Part shown: positions 56,552 to 64,000 of the stretch, in pieces
Layout: every line of letters begins with the position of its first letter
Numbering within the stretch: the first letter of the stretch is position 1
Origin: Haliclona indistincta
Taxonomy: Eukaryota; Porifera; Demospongiae; Haplosclerida; Chalinidae
NCBI GenBank assembly: GCA_964017065.1
Contig: OZ024788.1
Coordinates: 10,848,457 to 10,912,456, forward strand
Reading direction: 5' to 3'
Length of the DNA stretch: 64,000 nucleotides
The notes under the pieces: generated by a model
Told to the model about the DNA's origin: nothing
Databases searched by the model: none
The model's input: the letters and a program-made list of their open reading frames with translations, nothing else
Program-made: the position numbers and the translations under genes

Positions 56552-56709
56552 CAATCCAAAAAGCAAAGCAGACAATACTGCAGCTTGAAACAGCTGTCAA
56601 GATATTCAAGGAGTGGCAAAATATCCTCTGCAATCCAAAAAGCAAAGCAGACAATACTGCAGCTTGAAACAGCTGTCAAGATATTCAAGGAGTGGCAAAA
56701 TATCCTCTG
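56552..56709. repeat. Perfect 79-bp tandem duplication
   Basis: CAATCCAAAAAGCAAAGCAG starts both 56552-56630 and 56631-56709; the copies are identical as read. It falls in otherwise unremarkable intergenic DNA. Confidence 0.9.
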
Positions 56710-57129
56710 CAAGATGTACAACATCCCAGCAACCGTTCTACACGGGAAGTGAATTATGGAGCAACCTAGGACCGAAAGAAACGCACAAATCACAGATCCA
56801 TCATCATGCAAACATGTACAGTACCTGAAATCATGCTGAACACAGTCACAGCTGAAGTCACATCACTCGTGGCTGCACTAAAACCAGGTTACACAGGAAA
56901 TACACGGACTATTCCGAATTACCCTAAATAACGTATTTTCTAGTAGCACTTGCTCTGACCGCTCTGGAGAACGACAGCAAGAACGGCCGATAGCTACCAA
57001 ACTCAGTATGCACATAGTCCGAAGGTGGCTGAAGCTTGCTGTGTAGTTAAAGTTTCCGAAACATTACACAGCATATTTACCAGCGAAGAATTCCAAAAAG
57101 TATTCCAAAATACCCCGAGTTACCTTAAC

Positions 57130-57265
57130 ACTTCGCCTAACTGCGAAAAGCCAGGAGGGTCTTCCTAACTAACTAAGGATCGTCGGGAGGGTCTTCCTAA
57201 CTAACTAAGGATCGTCGGGAGGATCTTCCTAACTAAGGATCGTCGGGAGGGTCTTCCTAACCATA
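57130..57265. repeat. Short tandem repeat, inverse of the 39480 array
   Basis: Four units of GGAGGGTCTTCCTAACTAAC followed by TAAGGATCGTCG, the reverse complement of the array at 39480-39612, including the same variable TAAC/TAACTAAC step. Confidence 0.85.
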
Positions 57266-57841
57266 GATAATCACCCGGTTCGGAAACCCTGACTGTCTAT
57301 TGATATAAAAACGTTTTTAGTTTTGCCGTCTCCGTGAGAGGGCGAGGGTTTCAATAGTTCAATAATAATAAAACCTTAGAGGGGAGGATCTAATGCAAAC
57401 GAGCCTACGCCTACTTTATAGTAAAGATGGCTGCTGTTTATAGGAACCTAGAGGCGATTAAATCCACTGAAGACGAGTCATTTCTGCTGTCTGGCATTCT
57501 ATTCTACTACGAGCCAAGTGGACAAGCCTTTTAAACTTCTTTGTGACAATGAAAAGGCGTTCCAACGAGAAGAAATCTCAGCTAGAACCGGCTGAATGTC
57601 ATAGCTTGTTTGTGAATTCAAGGTCCTGAACACCTACATGATCTCTGAGTAGAACTGGTGAGTCTACCAATAGGTAGAAATGGTCAGATTGTATTATAGG
57701 AGCATCACTGTTGTTGGTTTTCCTGTAAATAGACCGCCCCTAGCTGCTAGCTATATAGCTCTCTATAGCTAGTACGCATTCAGCTGCTTTATTTCACAGA
57801 GAATTTGTTTCATGCTTGTCTTGTTAACGTATCTGAGGCTA

Positions 57842-58066
57842 ACAGTAGTCAGGCGTGGCATGACTATTCGCGTTCACGGAATAGTCAAAGGACATCAGAA
57901 TACTGTACGGTACCTGTACCGCAGCCATCGCGTAACACGTGGGTTAGTCACGCCCACGAAAAGTACATCTGCGTTGGCGTAGTCAAATTCCTAAGGTACA
58001 GTATTCTAATGTCCCCTGACTATTCTGTGAACGTGAACAGTCAGGCCATGCCTGACTAGGCTAGCT
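57842..58066. mobile_element. 225-bp inverted-repeat element (TAGTCAGGC family)
   Basis: TAGTCAGGCGTGGCATGACT and the following ATTCGCGTTCACGGAATAGTC at the left pair imperfectly with GACTATTCTGTGAACGTGAA and CAGTCAGGCCATGCCTGACTA at the right. Inner arms GAATACTGTAC / GTACAGTATTC also pair. No coding content. Confidence 0.75.
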
Positions 58067-58537
58067 GCATGAACAGCACACTTGTAATCACAAACTGAAA
58101 AGAACGTTGTCTTGTACAAAAAGTACCGAGCACTTTACCTAGTACCAACGAGCACACACGTCTAGCCTCTGTTGCACAATAGTTAAAATTAGGCTACTGA
58201 TACATGAAATTAATTGTGGAGGATGAATGCAGCGAAATGGGTAGAAAAATAATTTGCGCAAAAATTAATGTGTCTTCCTCTTAACGACACACGTAGCTCA
58301 CGGGATTCTGAAGAACCGCCCAGTCTCCTGAAAGGTCCACTTTTCTCCACTTCCTTAGCCAAAATTGAGGCAGCTTGTTTTCAGTGAAAATAGCACATCT
58401 ATAGGTAGTCCTACGCGACTGTTCATGAGAATTGGCGCAAAAAATCAATTCACACGGCCATCCCATGATTTTTAGTAAGACAAACTTTTTGCGGCACAAG
58501 AAAAAGAGGCCTTTCCGTAAATTCCTGGCTACGTCCT

Positions 58538-58737
58538 NNNNNNNNNNNNNNNNNNNNNNNNNNNNNNNNNNNNNNNNNNNNNNNNNNNNNNNNNNNNNNN
58601 NNNNNNNNNNNNNNNNNNNNNNNNNNNNNNNNNNNNNNNNNNNNNNNNNNNNNNNNNNNNNNNNNNNNNNNNNNNNNNNNNNNNNNNNNNNNNNNNNNNN
58701 NNNNNNNNNNNNNNNNNNNNNNNNNNNNNNNNNNNNN
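58538..58737. other. Assembly gap (200 N)
   Basis: Exactly 200 undetermined bases. The sequence to the right is one arm of a large palindrome, a likely cause of the gap. Confidence 1.
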
Positions 58738-59294
58738 CGCGATACAGTTTTGTTGTCAAGAATGCACAGCATCGTGCTGTCATGATTTCAACACTCTTCG
58801 AGGCCGCAACAGCTCCTCTGCATCGTTTTCAAGGCGTAATTTGGAAGTGGGCGGGGTCTCCGGGGCGCCACAATAACAGTTCTTGGTCTCTAGCGCTCTT
58901 GTACATCGTCCAATAGCAACCCTCATGCACTTTCTGTCCAAGTAGGGTAGCAATGTAATTGCACACCAAGTTTCAACAAGTTCATTTGCTTCCTTCCACC
59001 AAATCCAAAATTTTAAAGTATTTCTTGGATTTGGTGGAAGGAAGCAAATGAACTTGATGAAACTTGGTGTGCAATTACATTGCTACCCTACTTGGACAGA
59101 AAGTGCATGAGGGTTGCTATTGGACGATGTACAAGAGCGCTAGAGACCAAGAACTGTTATTGTGGCGTCCCGGAGACCCCGCCCACTTCCAAATTACGTC
59201 TTGAAACGATGCAGAGGAGCTGTTGCGGCCTCGAAGAGTGTTGAAATCATGACAGCACGATGCTGTGCATTCTTGACAACAAAACTGTATCGCG
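58738..59294. repeat. Large palindrome next to the gap
   Basis: Arms 58738-59008 and 59025-59294 run from CGCGATACAGTTTTG to CAAAACTGTATCGCG with a loop of about 16 bp. The left arm ends at the N run, so the element may extend further. Confidence 0.9.
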
Positions 59295-59686
59295 TGCATC
59301 AAATGTAACTCGAATATAAATAGTTTATAAGCAATTCGTAGGCTCCACCCCTAATTTTTTAGCGTTTTATTTTTTTCTGCAAAAAGGAAAGACTTGGCGC
59401 TTCTATATCTATCCGTTCTATGTCCGTACCAAGCAACTCTACACACTGAGTCGCCATCCCGCTGAATCTGTGACAGTAGATTTTTTCATTGCGGACCCTA
59501 CTGATAGGGAGGCACTACGGTGCCTCCCTAATAACAATAATCATTATTATGAATACAATTACCCTTTGCACTTTGGTATTATTGCATCATTCAAGTCTAT
59601 TGTACCACTAAGTTGTATTTGCTTAGTCTAGCAGCCAGTACGATAATTGTTTACTGCTGCTGTAGTCTCACTCGCTCATTCTTTCT

Positions 59687-62600
59687 ATGCTGAAGATGTC
59701 TTTGCTACTCTTCATGATCAACTTTCTCTGGGCAAGCAGAACTGGTGAGTTATAATTTATTTGTTGCATTTTGCTTTTGAAGTACACTGCTTTGTAGCTC
59801 TTGCACAGCTCAGTGAAGTACCAGTGTCAGTGAGTGCACTGGTTGGAGAGAATGCCCAGTTCCATTGCAATGGCACTGGTTACATTATAGCATGGATAGT
59901 GGATGGATTCTTAGCAACAGAATCTGTAATTGTGGAGCGAGGCATCACTCCTGATACAATGACATCATCAGGCACAGTACAGTCCACCCTCACTGTACCA
60001 GCAACACTAGAGAACAATGGAACTACTGTACAGTGTAGAATGATATTGATCAATAGCGGGTTGATAGATAGCAACAATGCTACTTTAACTATTCTACCTG
60101 GTGAGTGGATATTTTTGATGTATAGTATAGGTTTTTTCGTGACACACAGTCACTAAAATATTCTCTCTTGCACATAATTTTACTGATAGCAATACTAATT
60201 CATAGTGGTCATCAAGATGCTAAGAAAGTATCTGAATAGTCCGCAATTTGTGACAATTTCTTGGTATAGTAGTGTACATCACTGTGGTAGTTGTTAGAAT
60301 AAATTATAAATACTCAAAAAAATACACATTTTTTAAAATCCATGTGTCTGGGTGCTCTCATCATAATAATAAAATTATATGCAGGTATTGGACCAGTCGT
60401 CAATGTGAGGTTCACTCCATCATTCAGTGCTGTACTGTGGGATCCTCCAGCAACTGCTGGTGTACTCAGTGGTCTCTCCTATATAGTGATTGTGATGAAC
60501 AACAACACTGGTCAAGTGATCATCAGTGCCACTACCAACAACACCATCTATCCACTACCTGGTGCTCCCACACCATGTCAGCACTACACAGCTAATGTGA
60601 CAGCATTCTCATCCGAGTATTATAGTGAGAGTGTTGTCATTGGACAGAGAACAACTGGAGGTAAATATTATGAGTTAGGTTTCCTTTCAATGCCAACGCT
60701 GTTTAGCTAGTTGTTCAAAATAGTTAAATTGTCGATAAATTAAACAGTCTGTTAATGGTAGTCAATGACAATAGTGAATATATTCATCACAGGCAAAAAG
60801 TACACAAACAAAATTAATGATAGAGAAATAAATTAAATTTAGCTGTTATAATTACTATTCACATAATTCAAAACCTGTTTACGTATGAATGTCTTTAAGT
60901 TATAATGTCAATCATACCTATTCCGTGCAAAGGTCAGTCTGTTATGATAGTCATCACTTGTTTTTATACATCAAACAAGAATCAAACAAGAATTTAATGT
61001 GCTGTATTGTTTATGTGGTTACACATACATCTCTCACTCTAGATTACTATAACCTTGAAAATGGATCCGTCTCTGAGGTTGCTTACTTCAATACAAGTCA
61101 TTGTGCTGTTACTTTCACTATTGACATACAAAAGGTCTGTGTATGTGTTAGTGCATAACTCTTACCATGCAACACGCAAACTTTGCTACAATATAAAAAT
61201 CTGATTTAAATGTTTATTGTTTTCATTGCCATTCGTGCACAGAGGAACACTCTAGTACAGACCTGTCCAGATCAAGGGCTGACTGCTGTAACATACCCAA
61301 AGACGGACATGACAGACAGAGATTCACACAAAGAAGTAGCCATAGCAGAAACTGGTGTTAAAGAGTACACTGCCTATGTTGAAATTGGGTATCAATTTCT
61401 AAGTGACGTTATGATTCATGATGCCAGTGATTTTGAAGTTGGGATCATGACAATTCCTTTCAGTATGTTAATATCAATTTCTAACCACTATTATCATTTA
61501 ATCTTTTTCTTAACAGGTTCTTTCAATATTCAACGCTGTTTTATATCGACTGATAACACTAATTTACTTGTAAAGTGTATGTTTTTCATCAATTCGACAG
61601 CAACAGGGCTGGTAGTGGTTGGAAATGGTGAAGAAACCTTCAACATGACACTACTTAAACTACCAGATGATAGTGATAAAGGATATGTCAACACTACTGG
61701 TCTACCAGCAGGAGAGTATAGTGTGAGAGTGTATGACAGTATGATAGACTTTGCCAATGACATGGAACCTGCATATGAGCATTTTGAAACATTGCACATA
61801 TCTTCACTTTCTACTGCTGCTTCACGTACCATATTACCAACATCTGCAACACTCTTATCAGGTATGTGTCTATGTGATCATGATGACATGCAGTGCTGTT
61901 TTTAATCAATGTTTTCTATAGCATCATTTTCTGTGCATTCATCAACTTACAGCATCAGTACTCCTAGCTTAACGCCTGTTCACAAATCATCAGGTAAGTG
62001 GTTGAATAAATAACTTGATCTGTTTTTGATTCCTTTGCACAGTCAACGTTGCTGTAGCTGTCGTTATACCGGTCATTGTATGCGGGATTCTTTTCATGAC
62101 TGTAGTAATGATAATCATAATGGTGATGATCTATAATGTCCGCAAAGGAAGATGTAATAGTAGATTCTATTATTTTTCTAACATTATGCTATTTGATTCA
62201 TTGATGCAGATGCTATAAATAAAGCTTGCAGCAGGGAAAATGGATCAGGCACAAGGTTAATTATTTAATGAAGTGTGCACGCAATATTTTTATTAACTTT
62301 AATCATAGACATGGTACAAAAAGTGACCATGAAAAAGATATGGTAAGGCAAATAACAAAGCAATCTAGTATACTTGCTTCTTGTGTATGTATAAAAATAA
62401 TTATTATCACTGATTGTTTGGCGTTCTCATGCTCTGACTTCTCTGTTACTATCTACAGCATGACAGACAAGAAAACGTACACATTACAAATTTGGAGTCA
62501 ACATCTCTTCCCCCTACTACTGAGTCATTGAATACTACTCCACCCATTGTCTGTACTAATAGTGCTGAAAAGGTGAGATTGGACTAGAATTACAAAGGTT

Positions 62601-62992
62601 GACGATGATGTATGTGCATAATCAAAGGTTGAAAATCATGATGTTGGATGTATTGACTATTGTATGTAAATGACAATAATATTATTTACAATCACCATTA
62701 AGTGTGTATCATAGCAACAATACTTTACATGCAGCACTCTGATCTACCACCAGCTGCTGATGAAGTAGAACCAGTGTATTCTGCACCCCACAGGCACGTA
62801 GCTGCAGAGCCTGCCAAGGTCAGTCATCTATACCACTAACATAAACAGTATTTGGTGATACATGTATGTATGCAGGAGAAGAGATCACTGCACTATGCTG
62901 AAGTAGATCACTCCATTGATGCACCACTTCCTCCTCTACCAGCTGAACCAGAACCGGTGCAATATGCTGGCATTGAGAAGCGAAAAAACTGA
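59687..62992 (+). CDS. Type I receptor with Ig-like and FN3-like domains and two ITIMs (about 623 aa)
   Basis: Thirteen exons by canonical GT-AG sites and matching phase: 59687-59744, 59798-60100, 60385-60660, 61043-61134, 61243-61462, 61517-61861, 61922-61993, 62043-62153 (or 62159), 62210-62255, 62309-62342, 62459-62572, 62735-62818, 62876-62992. Exon 1 is a signal peptide (MLKMSLLLFMINFLWASRT). Exon 2 encodes an Ig-like domain (GENAQFHCNGTG ... NNGTTVQCRMIL, two Cys). Exon 3 is FN3-like (LWDPPATAGVLSGLSYIV). Exons 4-6 form an N-glycosylation-rich ectodomain; exon 7 is Ser/Thr-rich. Exon 8 is the membrane segment (VAVVIPVIVCGILFMTVVMI and onward) with an RKGR stop-transfer. The tail has VYSAP, then LHYAEV and VQYAGI, both fitting the ITIM consensus (I/V/L/S)-x-Y-x-x-(I/V/L), 23 residues apart around PLPPLPAEP. 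If phosphorylated it should recruit SH2 phosphatases. Ligand unknown. Confidence 0.88.
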
Positions 62993-62999
62993 CAAGATT

Positions 63000-64000
63000 C
63001 AAATTAAATTTTGACTGTTTTCAGTGTGGTGGTGTGTATCCGCGGTCACATGTATTTTGATGGTGTGGTCGCTTGCCATTATAGCAGTAGCTTTGTCACA
63101 CCCTTGGAAAATTTTAAAAGTTTTATACTTCATTTAATATACTTTCCACCTTTTGTGCAACACATGGGTTTCTATACAATGTAAAAGTTAATTATAGACC
63201 AGGCACAAGCAGCTACTTAAAATGCCTTATAATTATGAAAAATTGGAGGTCTAGGTAAATCCCTAGAGCCCAGCAAGAACAACTTCCCTACAAGACGATA
63301 TTAGACACAAAGTACTATTGCAGTTTCAGTGAAGTCTCGTGCCCTTTACTATTAGGTGGATCAAGTATAAGTAGCTTCCTCTGGCCCTCACGTATCATAC
63401 CATGAAGTAACAAGTAGCTACGTGACTTGTGTGTAAGTACGGTTATGCATCATTCTGTTCAGTAAACAGTTTCTGTCATGCAAAACACCCACCCCTATGG
63501 GGCTCTCTGTGACTGCAGAGTACGAAATAATTTTGTTTCAAATACGGCAAGTGCTATTGGAGTGGGGCTACACCCATTTTCCGTGTAAAATGGGCAAGTA
63601 ATAGCCAGGACACTGCATATTGTGCAAAGGCAGCAAGAAAAAATAGTTTAGGTAATCCTAGCTTAAGTAAGTAAAGTAGCTTCTCCCAGCCCTCAGCCCT
63701 GACCCATCATAATATGAAGTGAACCTGATTACGAAGAGAAGGAGACTATACTGTTAAAAGCACATAAAAGGATACAGCTGCTATTGCCCTTTCACACAAG
63801 ATTGTCAAGAGTATTCACTCAAGATTGTTTATATTGAGCTGTTAAAGTCCATTAGCTATGTACATGTAGTATCCAATACAATTTTATTTTAACAAAACTC
63901 ATGATAAAATAATAACACTATAATAATTGGTGATGTTTGTAGTGTGCTGGTTGGTTCGTTGGTAAATCAAAAATCCAGATCTGTGTGGAAACCAAAGAAT
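63000..64000. other. No gene seen; 3' flank of the receptor
   Basis: AT-rich sequence after the receptor stop codon. I see no exon, inverted repeat or tandem repeat. A 3' UTR is expected here, but no strong AATAAA signal close to the stop was identified. Confidence 0.5.

Noticed and set aside
57427..57534. Short ORF MAAVYRNLEAIKSTEDESFL
   Set aside because: Only 35 codons, no clear donor and no partner exon; not supportable.
58281..58785. ORFs running through the N gap
   Set aside because: They consist mainly of unknown residues.

Overview
The window is animal genomic DNA: AT-rich, with introns of about 50 to 1,000 bp, few host genes and many young repeats. Two multi-copy protein families that I recall from sponge and cnidarian genomes make a demosponge (Amphimedon-like) the best guess; this is inference and no database was searched.

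Layout. (1) About 1-21,140 is a repeat-built block. A unit of 5.2-5.7 kb occurs twice in tandem (about 9,380-14,810 and 14,811-19,980) plus a partial third copy (to about 21,140), and related pieces lie at 1,990-4,640. A near-identical 1.86 kb unit is present 2.6 times at 4,579-9,374. The minus strand of these units carries exon-like fragments of transposon-like proteins, with different lesions in different copies. (2) 21,140-32,400 holds at least seven decayed minus-strand exon clusters of a DUF6729-like family, shuffled and partly re-duplicated. (3) 33,087-34,010 holds a small element with terminal inverted repeats (TIRs) and a hairpin. (4) 34,180-39,165 (+) is a geranylgeranyl diphosphate synthase gene with nine recognised exons; its first coding exon was not found. 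One intron contains a 12-copy, 46-bp satellite that includes the splice acceptor, one intron looks U12-type, and one looks GC-AG. (5) 39,480-41,650 contains foldback elements, two of which share one TTAA. (6) 41,971-43,537 (-) is a two-exon orphan membrane protein with a signal peptide, an ectodomain and about seven membrane segments. (7) 45,318-52,894 (+) is a degraded copy of a large mobile-type gene: Cys-rich N-terminus, candidate DDE/RNase H-like core, FEN1/XPG-like PIN nuclease and a C-terminal CXC cluster. Foldback elements interrupt it, and a 1,864-bp hAT-like element with a perfect 8-bp target duplication inserted across its stop codon. (8) 54,900-59,300 is intergenic with tandem repeats, small inverted-repeat elements, a 200-N gap and a large palindrome. 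(9) 59,687-62,992 (+) is a 13-exon type I receptor with Ig-like and FN3-like domains, a membrane segment and two canonical ITIMs.

Three loci look like functional host genes: the prenyl synthase, the orphan membrane protein and the ITIM receptor. Nearly everything else is mobile DNA and its debris. The most interesting system is the PIN/CXC composite gene; the most interesting local structure is the satellite that has multiplied a splice acceptor inside the synthase gene.
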